A stretch of DNA of 64,000 nt from Mediterranea massiliensis (GTDB lineage: Bacteria; Bacteroidota; Bacteroidia; Bacteroidales; Bacteroidaceae), in assembly GCA_015060695.1 (NCBI GenBank), contig SUYA01000009.1, forward strand, positions 31,893-95,892. The letters are read 5' to 3'. Each line of letters opens with the position of its first letter. Position 1 is the stretch's first letter. Made by a program: the position numbers and the translations under genes. Below, piece by piece: positions 1 to 7,387 of this stretch. The notes under the pieces were generated by a model that saw only the letters and a program-made list of their open reading frames with translations, did no database searches and had not been told where the DNA came from.

Positions 1-440
1 TCAGAACGGCTTTGTTCATAGATTTGAGCAGTAGTCATGTTCATGATTTTGTGGTTTTTCAACACACCAGCCAAGAAACCTGCCAACATATTTTCGCGGC
101 TGATACTCATCGTTGAGTCGTTTCCGAAGAGTTGTTCGTTGATACCTTCAACCCATTGTTTGCTCACCATTTGTCCGATGCGCAGACCTTCCATATAAGC
201 CACATCGCTCTCTTTAATCTTAGCGGCACCTTCGTTGAATCCTTTCAAGAAGTCAACCAATTGAGTGCTGTCGATACCCATTTGAGCAAGATATTGTCCC
301 AATGTTTCAGTACGTGTCATACCCATGGCATAAGAGAGTGTATCAATTTCGTTCTTCAAGTTAGCCTTAGGGCTTTGTGCGGTGCATGATGCCAATGTAG
401 CCACCACCGCCAATGTTGCGATGAATGAGATTTTCTTCAT
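1..440 (-). CDS. FKBP-type peptidyl-prolyl isomerase lipoprotein, N-terminal part (runs off window)
   Basis: This reading frame is open from an ATG at 440 to the window edge, so the C-terminus is missing and the ORF track does not list it. It starts MKKISFIATLAVVATLASC, a lipoprotein signal peptide with the lipidated cysteine at residue 19, so the product should be anchored in the envelope. The visible part (DTLSYAMGMTRTETLGQYL and onwards) is the helical dimerisation domain found before the FKBP domain in Mip/FkpA-type proteins; the catalytic domain would lie outside the window. It is followed in the same orientation by, and probably co-transcribed from, the complete FKBP gene at 461-1069, 20 bp upstream. 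Confidence 0.8.
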   Translation of the reverse strand, partial: MKKISFIATLAVVATLASCTAQSPKANLKNEIDTLSYAMGMTRTETLGQYLAQMGIDSTQLVDFLKGFNEGAAKIKESDVAYMEGLRIGQMVSKQWVEGINEQLFGNDSTMSISRENMLAGFLAGVLKNHKIMNMTTAQIYEQSRS

Positions 441-460
441 ATTCTTCTTTCTATTTATTA

Positions 461-1069
461 TTATTTATTTATCACTTTCAGCAGTTCTACTTCAAAAATC
501 AAAGTGCTGTGAGGCGGAATCATTTCTCCGGCACCGTGAGCGCCATATCCCAAGTCACTGGGAATGTACAGTTTCCACTTGGCACCTTCAGGCATCAGTT
601 GCAATGCCTCCACCCATCCGGGTATTACTTGGTTTACGCCAAATGTAGCCGGTTGTCCGCGCTTGATGGAGCTATCGAACAGCGTTCCGTCAATCAGCGT
701 ACCTTCATAGTGACATTGCACTTGGTCGGTAGCCTTGGCACGCGGGCCTTCCACATTACCTTCGTTGATTACCTCATATTGCAGGCCGCTGGGCAAAGTA
801 ACAATGCCTGCTCGTTTTTTGTTCTCTTCCAAGAAGCGTTTGCCGGCTTCTATGTTGGCTGCATTCATTTTCTCTTCCAACTCTTGGAAGTACTTGTTCA
901 CAATGTCGCGTGCCTCGGTATGGCTCATTGCTGTTTGATTACCATCGAGTACGTCTTTAATAGCTTGGGCAAAATCTTCTACTGCGATGCCCTTGGCACC
1001 CATGCCCAACAAGTTTTGGCCAATACCCAGGCCGATAGCATAACTGAATTTATCCATGTCCTTTTCCAA
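461..1069 (-). CDS. FKBP-type peptidyl-prolyl cis-trans isomerase (FklB-like)
   Basis: A 202-residue protein with no signal peptide, hence probably cytoplasmic. Residues ~1-95 are the FKBP N-terminal helical domain (SYAIGLGIGQNL). Residues ~105-200 are the FKBP catalytic domain, with HYEGTLIDGTLFDSS, VIPGWVEALQLM and LGYGAHGAGEMIPPHSTLIF, the usual active-site segments. The length fits FklB. A second in-frame ATG at residue 5 (MDKFSYAIG) is an equally good start. The gene precedes the lipoprotein FKBP gene by 20 bp on the same strand, so the two isomerases form a pair. CAAAAGTA just upstream (1081-1088) reads as TACTTTTG on the coding strand, a likely -7 element. Confidence 0.9.
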   Translation of the reverse strand: MEKDMDKFSYAIGLGIGQNLLGMGAKGIAVEDFAQAIKDVLDGNQTAMSHTEARDIVNKYFQELEEKMNAANIEAGKRFLEENKKRAGIVTLPSGLQYEVINEGNVEGPRAKATDQVQCHYEGTLIDGTLFDSSIKRGQPATFGVNQVIPGWVEALQLMPEGAKWKLYIPSDLGYGAHGAGEMIPPHSTLIFEVELLKVINK

Positions 1070-1152
1070 TTAACGAGCCGCAAAAGTACGTCTTTTTATT
1101 GAATCATTTCACTTTTAGGTATTTAAATTTTCTAATATTGAACGAAACATGT

Positions 1153-1160
1153 TAAATTTG
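1153..1160 (+). promoter_or_regulatory. Candidate -7 element (TAAATTTG) of the Sir2 gene
   Basis: TAAATTTG fits TAnnTTTG and lies 33 bp before the ATG at 1194. No TTTG -33 box is seen at the right spacing. The gene also has AAGGAGGT about 6 bp before its ATG, an unusually strong Shine-Dalgarno for this group. Confidence 0.4.
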
Positions 1161-1193
1161 CGTTGCTTATTCTATTAATAAGGAGGTATTTAT

Positions 1194-1898
1194 ATGAAAA
1201 AGTTAGTCGTTTTATCAGGAGCCGGCATCAGTGCCGAGAGTGGAATCAGTACTTTTCGTGATGCAGGAGGATTGTGGGACAAGTATCCGGTAGAGCAAGT
1301 TGCTACCCCCGAAGGCTATGCCGCCAATCCCGAATTAGTCATTCGCTTTTACAACGAACGACGCAAGCAGTTGCCCGATGTAAAGCCCAACGGAGGGCAT
1401 CAAGGTGTAGCCGAGCTGGAAAAGTACTACGACGTAACCGTAGTGACACAAAATGTAGATAACCTGCACGAACGAGCCGGCAGCAGCAAGGTGATTCATT
1501 TACATGGCGAACTGACCAAAATGTGTAGCAGCCGCAACCCCAACGACCCACGCTATATCGTCGAACTGAAACCCGAAGAATATGAAACCCGTGTGGACGA
1601 CTTGGCCGGTGACGGCAGCCCGCTGCGCCCCTTCATCGTCTGGTTTGGCGAATCCGTTCCCCTAATAGAAAGCGCCATCCACTACATCAGCCAAGCCGAT
1701 GTATTAGTCATCATCGGTACCAGCCTCAACGTCTATCCGGCAGCCGGCTTGCTCCATTACGCCCCGTCCGATGCCCAAGTTTTTCTTATCGACCCCAAAC
1801 CGGTAGATGCTCACACCAATCGCCCCATCCGAGTCATCCAAAAAGGAGCTACCGAAGGGATGAAAGAATTACTGGAAGTTCTTGGTTGCCACCAGTAG
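1194..1898 (+). CDS. Sir2-family NAD-dependent protein deacylase
   Basis: A 234-residue sirtuin that removes acyl groups from lysines using NAD+. The NAD-binding fold is clear: GAGISAESGISTFRDAGGLW at the N-terminus, QNVDNLHERAG near residue 87, the catalytic histidine in HLHGE, and RPFIVWFGESVP followed by IIGTSLNVYPAAGL. The four zinc-ribbon cysteines expected between HLHGE and RPFIVWFGE are absent; only one cysteine (KMCSS) is present there, so the small domain must fold without the usual zinc site. AAGGAGGT upstream supports the start. The gene stands alone, converging on the glycosyltransferase at 1908. CobB-like would be a fair name, but the zinc-less form makes me leave the symbol empty. 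Confidence 0.9.
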   Translation: MKKLVVLSGAGISAESGISTFRDAGGLWDKYPVEQVATPEGYAANPELVIRFYNERRKQLPDVKPNGGHQGVAELEKYYDVTVVTQNVDNLHERAGSSKVIHLHGELTKMCSSRNPNDPRYIVELKPEEYETRVDDLAGDGSPLRPFIVWFGESVPLIESAIHYISQADVLVIIGTSLNVYPAAGLLHYAPSDAQVFLIDPKPVDAHTNRPIRVIQKGATEGMKELLEVLGCHQ

Positions 1899-1907
1899 TG
1901 GTTTCTG

Positions 1908-2636
1908 CTATCGTTTGATAACCGCCCTCACTACAAACCATAGGTGATGAAGCAATGTACTGCCCCAACCGTAATGCTTAGCCATGATGCGGAAACGCTC
2001 TTTCAGCGAAGCCTTTTGGTTGCGGGTAGTCAACCCTTCATCTAAGTAATTTACCAATATCAGGTGGGTATTGTGGATGTTCTTGGCCTTTTTAAGAATG
2101 CGAACACACCAATCGAAATCGGCCGAGAAACGATATTTCAAGTCGTAAGGTTCTACCAACGCACGCTTGGCAAAGAAAGCCTGGTGACATACCAACATGC
2201 CTTGACGGAAGCTACGCCACGTCAATCTCTCCGGTGCTTGCAAACGACGCATACGTACAAACTCCCCCTGGTCGTTCACCAGAGCCGTCTCGCCATACAA
2301 TACGTCGGGCAGTTCGCTTCCCTGCCATGTAGCCACCATTTTCGTAAGAGTATCGTTGCTATAAAACGTATCGCCTGCATTCAAGAAGCAGAGGTAATCG
2401 CCCGTAGCCAAACCAATCCCTTTGTTCATGGCATCATAAAGCCCCTTATCCGGTTCGCTCACCACTTTGGTTATCCCCTCTTTATACTTGTTTATAATAG
2501 CAAGCGTATCGTCTTTCGAAGCCCCGTCCACCACGATGTATTCAATGTCTGCATAGGTTTGCGAAAGCACGCTCTTTATAGTTCTTTCTATTGTTTCGGC
2601 TGCATTGTAGCAGATGGTTATGATGCTGAATGTCAT
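1908..2636 (-). CDS. Glycosyltransferase family 2
   Basis: A 242-residue GT-A glycosyltransferase without membrane segments. The N-terminus FSIITICYNAAETIERTIKS and YIVVDGASKDDTLAII are the nucleotide-binding core, LNAGD (in YLCFLNAGDTFYS) is the DXD-equivalent metal site, and FSADFDWCVRIL matches the acceptor-side motif of WcaA/WcaE-like enzymes. It overlaps the upstream GT4 gene by 4 bp (ATGA-type junction), so the two are translationally coupled. Base composition is ordinary for the genome, unlike the AT-rich glycosyltransferases further along. The sugar donor and acceptor cannot be told from sequence; a role in surface polysaccharide is inferred from its neighbours. Confidence 0.85.
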   Translation of the reverse strand: MTFSIITICYNAAETIERTIKSVLSQTYADIEYIVVDGASKDDTLAIINKYKEGITKVVSEPDKGLYDAMNKGIGLATGDYLCFLNAGDTFYSNDTLTKMVATWQGSELPDVLYGETALVNDQGEFVRMRRLQAPERLTWRSFRQGMLVCHQAFFAKRALVEPYDLKYRFSADFDWCVRILKKAKNIHNTHLILVNYLDEGLTTRNQKASLKERFRIMAKHYGWGSTLLHHLWFVVRAVIKR

Positions 2637-3898
2637 GGTTTATCAAGTATTTGTTTATATATATTAATAGTCTCTTTAGCTACAACGTCTGTACCAAAAC
2701 GCTCAGAAACTTCATTACGCAACTCCTCTCTCGATACAATTGTAGGTGCATCTTCTAAACTCCATCGTATTCCTTCAGCTAAATCTTCAACCGATAAATG
2801 CTTTGCCAAATAACCATTCTTTTTATGTTGGATAATGTCAGTTTGCCCACTATTATCAAACGAAACTGGTATGCATCCACACGCTTGTGCTTCGATAAGA
2901 GTTTGCCCAAATGTTTCATAATAAGACGCAGATATAGTGACATCTGCAGCAGAATACAGTTCTGCTAATGTTTTTGTAGAATTTATTTTTCCACAATATG
3001 TATAACTGACGGGAATTCGTGGGAAAAGTAAATCAGGTCGTTTTATTGCACCGAATAGAACCAAATGCAACTCATTGGGAGAGAAAATTGTTTTTTTTAG
3101 CAAAAGTTTAATTGCTTCAATAAGGAAATCTACTCCCTTTATATAGTCATCAATACGAGCCGCTCCAAAAAGAAGAAGATGTTTTTGTGGAAAGTGCCAG
3201 TTGTTACAAACTGTTTGTTTGTCAATCAATGGAAAATCATCAAGAGACAACGTATTAGGTATTACATATAACGGCATTTCTTTTAGCAAAACACTTTGCT
3301 CAACTTGTTGTGCTAACCAACGACTTACGCTGATAACATGAATTTTCTGATTCTTAAAAATATTTTTTTTTGCAATAAATACCCTATTAGATAAATCTTT
3401 CTTAGTAGGTATAGTTAAAAAGGGACAATTTTGACATTCGCTTTTAAAATGATGACAAGCATAAGCATAATGGCAAATCCCCGTACAAGGCCACATATCG
3501 TGCATGGTCCACACTACCGGCTTTCCCGATGCCAATATCTTTCGGATACCCTTCAGCGACAACATCCCCTGATTCACCCAATGCAGATGAATAATGTCTG
3601 CCTCCTTAAATGCCGGTAGCCTCGTAATGTCAATACCCACATTAGCTATATCCACCGCAAACAGATTCTTTCGGCTCAGTCGGTTGGCCACCCAAATGCA
3701 GAAACGCTCCCACACAAAACAGAACTTCATCCACCATTTATGCCCCACGGCAATCACCTGTGGATGATTAGTTTGCTTATCGCGCACCAACATTTTAGCC
3801 GTTACGCCCTCTTGCTTATTCAGTGCTTCCAACAACCGTCCGCAAGCCACGGCCGCCCCACCTGTTCGTTCTGCTGTATTGACTAATAGTATCTTCAT
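2633..3898 (-). CDS. Glycosyltransferase family 4 (GT-B fold)
   Basis: A 421-residue GT-B enzyme. The N-terminal acceptor domain begins MKILLVNTAERTGGAAVACG and contains IHLHWVNQGMLS and VVWTMHDMWPCTGICHYA. A cysteine-rich stretch follows (CHYAYACHHFKSECQNCPF), common in WcaC-like transferases. The donor-binding domain has the EX7E-like region SASYYETFGQTLIEAQACG. It is first in a two-gene operon with the GT2 at 1908, with a good promoter at 3940-3970. The gene looks mosaic: the first ~430 bp (3480-3898) are GC-balanced while the rest is AT-rich (about 53% versus 30% GC by hand count of one 60-base line on each side), which suggests recombination inside the gene. Confidence 0.85.
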   Translation of the reverse strand: MKILLVNTAERTGGAAVACGRLLEALNKQEGVTAKMLVRDKQTNHPQVIAVGHKWWMKFCFVWERFCIWVANRLSRKNLFAVDIANVGIDITRLPAFKEADIIHLHWVNQGMLSLKGIRKILASGKPVVWTMHDMWPCTGICHYAYACHHFKSECQNCPFLTIPTKKDLSNRVFIAKKNIFKNQKIHVISVSRWLAQQVEQSVLLKEMPLYVIPNTLSLDDFPLIDKQTVCNNWHFPQKHLLLFGAARIDDYIKGVDFLIEAIKLLLKKTIFSPNELHLVLFGAIKRPDLLFPRIPVSYTYCGKINSTKTLAELYSAADVTISASYYETFGQTLIEAQACGCIPVSFDNSGQTDIIQHKKNGYLAKHLSVEDLAEGIRWSLEDAPTIVSREELRNEVSERFGTDVVAKETINIYKQILDKP

Positions 3899-3939
3899 GT
3901 CGTAAACCGTTTCGTCTGATAGCTATTTACTCTTTACCG

Positions 3940-3970
3940 CAAAAGTACAATAAATCTATAACCCAACAAA
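3940..3970 (-). promoter_or_regulatory. Promoter of the GT4-GT2 operon
   Basis: On the minus strand this reads TTTG (3970-3967), exactly 19 bp, then TACTTTTG (3947-3940), matching the Bacteroidales consensus TTTG-N19-21-TAnnTTTG. It lies about 40 bp before the GT4 start at 3898. Confidence 0.7.
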
Positions 3971-4241
3971 GGCTAAAACGATTTATTCTATTAACCAAAG
4001 ATTTTGTGTACCCTGATATTATGCAACATTCGCTATTTTATTTTTTTCAATTTCTGCGCAATAGATCCCACCCTCATGCTAAGGAGACTCGGTATCTGAG
4101 TACCCATTTAGAAGAGGAAAAACTAAAATCTCCAAAAATAGTAACAGAATTAAGAAATTCTTTCTACTTTTGTCAAGCTCATTAACTCAGAAAGAGTTGT
4201 AAAATACATATTATTAAGTATTCAATTATAATTCTAATCTC
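3971..4241. other. Intergenic region between divergent glycosyltransferase and Stealth genes
   Basis: AT-rich spacer with no supportable ORF. TACTTTTG at 4165-4172 on the plus strand is a candidate -7 element for the Stealth gene, but it has no clear TTTG -33 box. A small inverted pair (ggtatctgagtaccc, about 4090-4104) is visible. Nothing else is recognisable. Confidence 0.5.
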
Positions 4242-5249
4242 ATGAACGATAAAATAGATTTTGTGATTATATGGGTAGATAACAACGACCCTTTATGGCA
4301 ACAAGAATATAATAAATATGCCAATAAAAGTGCCTCTACAGATGATAAAAGTACAGCACGTTATCGCGATTGGGACAACTTACGATATTGGTTCCGAGGA
4401 GTAGAAAAGTTTGCACCATGGGTTAATAAAATACATTTTGTGACTTGTGGACACTATCCTAAGTGGCTGAACCTTAAAGCTCCCAAACTTAATTTCGTAA
4501 AACACGAAGATTATATTCCTCATGAATACCTACCCGTTTTTAGCGCTAATCCCATTGAAATCCATTTGCACCGGATACCAGAGTTAGCAGAAAAATTTGT
4601 CTTTTTCAATGACGATCTTTTCCTTATAAATAATGTTTCTCCTGAACGTTTTTTCAAAAATGGGCTACCTTGTGACATGGCGGCATGCACAGTAGCAGGG
4701 ACACTCGATTTCACAATGTCCCATATTGCAACTAATAATATGTATTGCATAGAGAGTACATTTGATAAAAAAAAGGTCATTCTTAAACATTGGAATAAAT
4801 GGTTTCATTGGAAGTACGATATGGGAAGGTTATTAAAGACATTTTGCTTGTTACCATTCTCCCATTTTGCAACGATATTCGACCCTCATTTATCCAATGC
4901 ATTTTTAAAAGAAACATTTTATTCTGTATGGAGTCAATATGAAGAAAGCCTTGTAAGAACTTCACAATCTCGGTTCCGTTCTATTGCAGACAACAATCAA
5001 TATCTATTTAGGTATTGGCAATTGCTTACAGGAAATTTTGAACCTACAAATGTAACAAAAGACGGAAAGTATTATTCCATATCAGAAGAATCCATAGAAG
5101 AAATTGAAAGAGTTATTACATCTCAAAACTGCAATCTTTTGGTATTAAATGACAGCAATGAAATCAAATCTTTTGAAACAATTAAAAATAGAATAAATAA
5201 TGCTTTTGAAACAATTCTTCCTAATAAATCCGACTTTGAACTATTCTAA
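4242..5249 (+). CDS. Stealth-family polysaccharide phosphotransferase
   Basis: A 335-residue member of the Stealth family (hexose-1-phosphate transferases making phosphodiester-linked capsules, related to GlcNAc-1-phosphotransferase). Conserved region 1 is IDFVIIWVDNNDPLW at the N-terminus. Region 2 runs from ARYRDWDNLRYWFRGVEKF through IHFVTCGHYPKWL to FVFFNDDLFLI, holding the acidic catalytic residues. The C-terminal half has the region 3/4-like FDPHLSNAFLKETF and SRFRS. No signal peptide or membrane segment is seen. It is the only plus-strand gene among the polysaccharide genes and is AT-rich, consistent with acquisition as a single cassette. The linked sugar is unknown. Confidence 0.88.
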   Translation: MNDKIDFVIIWVDNNDPLWQQEYNKYANKSASTDDKSTARYRDWDNLRYWFRGVEKFAPWVNKIHFVTCGHYPKWLNLKAPKLNFVKHEDYIPHEYLPVFSANPIEIHLHRIPELAEKFVFFNDDLFLINNVSPERFFKNGLPCDMAACTVAGTLDFTMSHIATNNMYCIESTFDKKKVILKHWNKWFHWKYDMGRLLKTFCLLPFSHFATIFDPHLSNAFLKETFYSVWSQYEESLVRTSQSRFRSIADNNQYLFRYWQLLTGNFEPTNVTKDGKYYSISEESIEEIERVITSQNCNLLVLNDSNEIKSFETIKNRINNAFETILPNKSDFELF

Positions 5250-5288
5250 TCTAATGTAAAAAATAAACATTGGCAAAAAGACTATAGA

Positions 5289-6266
5289 CTACAATCCTAT
5301 AATACTACGTACTTTCCACATTACCTTAGAATATAAAATTGCCATCGGATAAGGGGAATAAAAATGAACCAGTAATAAAAAGTTACATACACTTATTTCT
5401 TGAAAATTCTCTTTTACAAATCGTTTTATATAAGATTGATATTGCCGGTAATATTTACGATGATTTTTGTTTCTCTTCCATGTTTTATTCCAATAATGAA
5501 GTGATGTGATGCAATATCTATTGATTTGCGCTATTTTTATATTTCTATCAGATGAAGTCTTGCCTATTATTTGCAAAACCCGCAGCAAACTATCGAAGTG
5601 CTTTTGTTTTATGTTATGAGTCATGCTATGCCTATTTATTCTGTAAAAATAGGTAATACTTGGCAATACTGCCATAGATGACAAATGGCCCGATATTGCA
5701 TGGCGAAATAATATGTCTTCAGCAAATTTTATATCTTTATCAAAATGCAACTGAAAATCAATTATAAATTTACGTTTTAATAAAATGTTCCATATACATG
5801 CAACTTCTAAACATTGCTTTATGCTATCATGACCTTTGAATATACTCTCTTTTGCACTATTATCAGACACTATAATAGGCTGAAAATATGTTCCTTTAAT
5901 AAACTTTCCTTCTACTAACTCTATCCCTCTATGTCTGATAGCTACATCTGCTAATAACTGAATAGCATTAGGCATAATAGCATCGTCACTATCTACGAAA
6001 TAAATATATTCACCCTTGGCAGCTTTCATACCACTATTGCGAGCTTCTGAAAGTCCCTTGTTATGTTCGTGGTCAATGATGGTAGTAGGACATCTGTCTT
6101 TATATTTAGCAATTATAGAATAGGCAATATCCATAGAATGATCCGAGCTACAATCGTTAACCAACACCACTTCAATATCTGAATAAGTTTGTTGATATAC
6201 TGACTCTAAACATTCTTCAATGTATAATTCAAGATTATATATAGGAATAATGATACTAACCAACAT
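5289..6266 (-). CDS. Glycosyltransferase family 2
   Basis: A 325-residue GT-A glycosyltransferase. LVSIIIPIYNLELYIEECLES and VVLVNDCSSDHSMDIA form the nucleotide-binding fold, IYFVDSDDAIMPNAI carries the DXD metal motif, and KFAEDILFRHAI is the typical acceptor-side ED motif. The basic, aromatic C-terminal tail (~60 residues, YSPYPMAILYSKVMWKVRSI) may lie on the inner membrane. Strongly AT-rich. It shares a 19-bp upstream sequence with the next GT2 gene (see repeats at 6297 and 7341), placed the same distance before both starts. Acts in synthesis of the surface glycan handled by the neighbouring flippase, by inference from context. Confidence 0.85.
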   Translation of the reverse strand: MLVSIIIPIYNLELYIEECLESVYQQTYSDIEVVLVNDCSSDHSMDIAYSIIAKYKDRCPTTIIDHEHNKGLSEARNSGMKAAKGEYIYFVDSDDAIMPNAIQLLADVAIRHRGIELVEGKFIKGTYFQPIIVSDNSAKESIFKGHDSIKQCLEVACIWNILLKRKFIIDFQLHFDKDIKFAEDILFRHAISGHLSSMAVLPSITYFYRINRHSMTHNIKQKHFDSLLRVLQIIGKTSSDRNIKIAQINRYCITSLHYWNKTWKRNKNHRKYYRQYQSYIKRFVKENFQEISVCNFLLLVHFYSPYPMAILYSKVMWKVRSIIGL

Positions 6267-6296
6267 GATACTCTGAATTATTTAAATCTGAAATCA

Positions 6297-6315
6297 CCAC
6301 GAAGATAATGCAATT
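6297..6315 (-). repeat. 19-bp repeat upstream of GT2 gene (copy 1)
   Basis: CCACGAAGATAATGCAATT is identical to 7341-7359 and begins 31 bp from the start codon at 6266. On the coding strand it reads TTGCATTATCTTCG, one base off a TAnnTTTG -7 element, so it may be a weak promoter; the metK promoter has the similar TTGCACTATCTTTG. Confidence 0.55.
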
Positions 6316-6327
6316 ATTAGTTATCAA

Positions 6328-7311
6328 TTATTTTATATGAAACCTGTAATACTCACTCAATGATATTGGGAAATAGATAGCACGCAATCTTCCTATCAAA
6401 GGATTTTGTTTCCGAGCGTAAAACAACTGTTTGTAGTGGCATACACAAAACCATTGCAAACGAATGAAATCAAGAAAAGAAGTGCTGATATATAATTGTA
6501 TCATCTGTTTTGCATCTTTCAAAATCTTTTCGTCCGAATCTATTTTATTCAAAAATCTCAAAGTAATACCTTGCCTTCTTCTGATTTCCGGCTTTATACT
6601 TTTATTGTATTTCCATTGCCGTACAATACTATTTACGATATTTCCAAATGTCTTTTGATTATTGATTGGTTTAGAATATGTTGCTGCCTCAACATATCTC
6701 CTTTGCTTAACTAAACTATGATTAAGATAGATTAGGCTATCGTAGGATAATGCAATAATTATTAAAATAGAATCATAGTATCTGATAGAAGCAAACTCCG
6801 AGATATCCGGAATCTTATCAAGCAATTTCCTTGATAATAACAATGTATGTCCGGCCATTGTGCCTATGAATAGTTGTCTAAGTAGGCTATAATTAATCTC
6901 TCTATTATCTACTCGTATAGCAGCATTGCTATCAGAAAAAGGAGTTGAACGACCACCGCACAGAAGATTATCTCCAATATGTTGCATTTGCAATTCCAGT
7001 TTATAATCTTCCCATATATCATCTTGGTCTGCAATAGCAATATAATCTCCGGTAGCTTTGTGGAGAGCATCGAAGAAATTAGGGTTGATTCCTTTGTTTT
7101 CTTGATTTCTATAGACTTTTATAATCGAGTGCTTTTCTTGATATTCGCACAATATATCGTATGTTTTATCTGTACTACAATCATCTTGTATGATAACCTC
7201 ATGGATAGGATATGTCTGCCTTAATATCGAATCGATTTGTTCTTTTACATATCGTTCTCCATTATAAGTACACATCACAACAGATATACTCTTATTCATA
7301 TTCATGTTCAA
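6328..7311 (-). CDS. Glycosyltransferase family 2
   Basis: A 327-residue GT-A glycosyltransferase of the rhamnosyltransferase-like group. SISVVMCTYNGERYVKEQIDS and VIIQDDCSTDKTYDILC are the nucleotide-binding core; IAIADQDDIWEDYKLE is the DXD region with the DQDD-W motif typical of this group. The middle region GTMAGHTLLLSRKLL and the downstream RYYDS are also characteristic. Two early ATGs (MNMNMNKS) make the exact start uncertain by up to 4 codons. AT-rich, on the minus strand between the flippase gene and a second GT2, and likely part of the same polysaccharide pathway. Confidence 0.85.
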   Translation of the reverse strand: MNMNMNKSISVVMCTYNGERYVKEQIDSILRQTYPIHEVIIQDDCSTDKTYDILCEYQEKHSIIKVYRNQENKGINPNFFDALHKATGDYIAIADQDDIWEDYKLELQMQHIGDNLLCGGRSTPFSDSNAAIRVDNREINYSLLRQLFIGTMAGHTLLLSRKLLDKIPDISEFASIRYYDSILIIIALSYDSLIYLNHSLVKQRRYVEAATYSKPINNQKTFGNIVNSIVRQWKYNKSIKPEIRRRQGITLRFLNKIDSDEKILKDAKQMIQLYISTSFLDFIRLQWFCVCHYKQLFYARKQNPLIGRLRAIYFPISLSEYYRFHIK

Positions 7312-7340
7312 TGATTGAAAACATTTGACTTTCTATTCAG

Positions 7341-7359
7341 CCACGAAGATAATGCAATT
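7341..7359 (-). repeat. 19-bp repeat upstream of GT2 gene (copy 2)
   Basis: Identical to 6297-6315 and placed 30 bp from the start codon at 7311. See copy 1 for the promoter-like reading. Confidence 0.55.
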
Positions 7360-7387
7360 TTATCAATTGACAAAGAATAGATTTATT

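Noticed and set aside
425-1102. 225-residue plus-strand ORF opposite the FKBP gene
   Set aside because: The minus-strand FKBP has clear motifs; the plus-strand ORF is its shadow.
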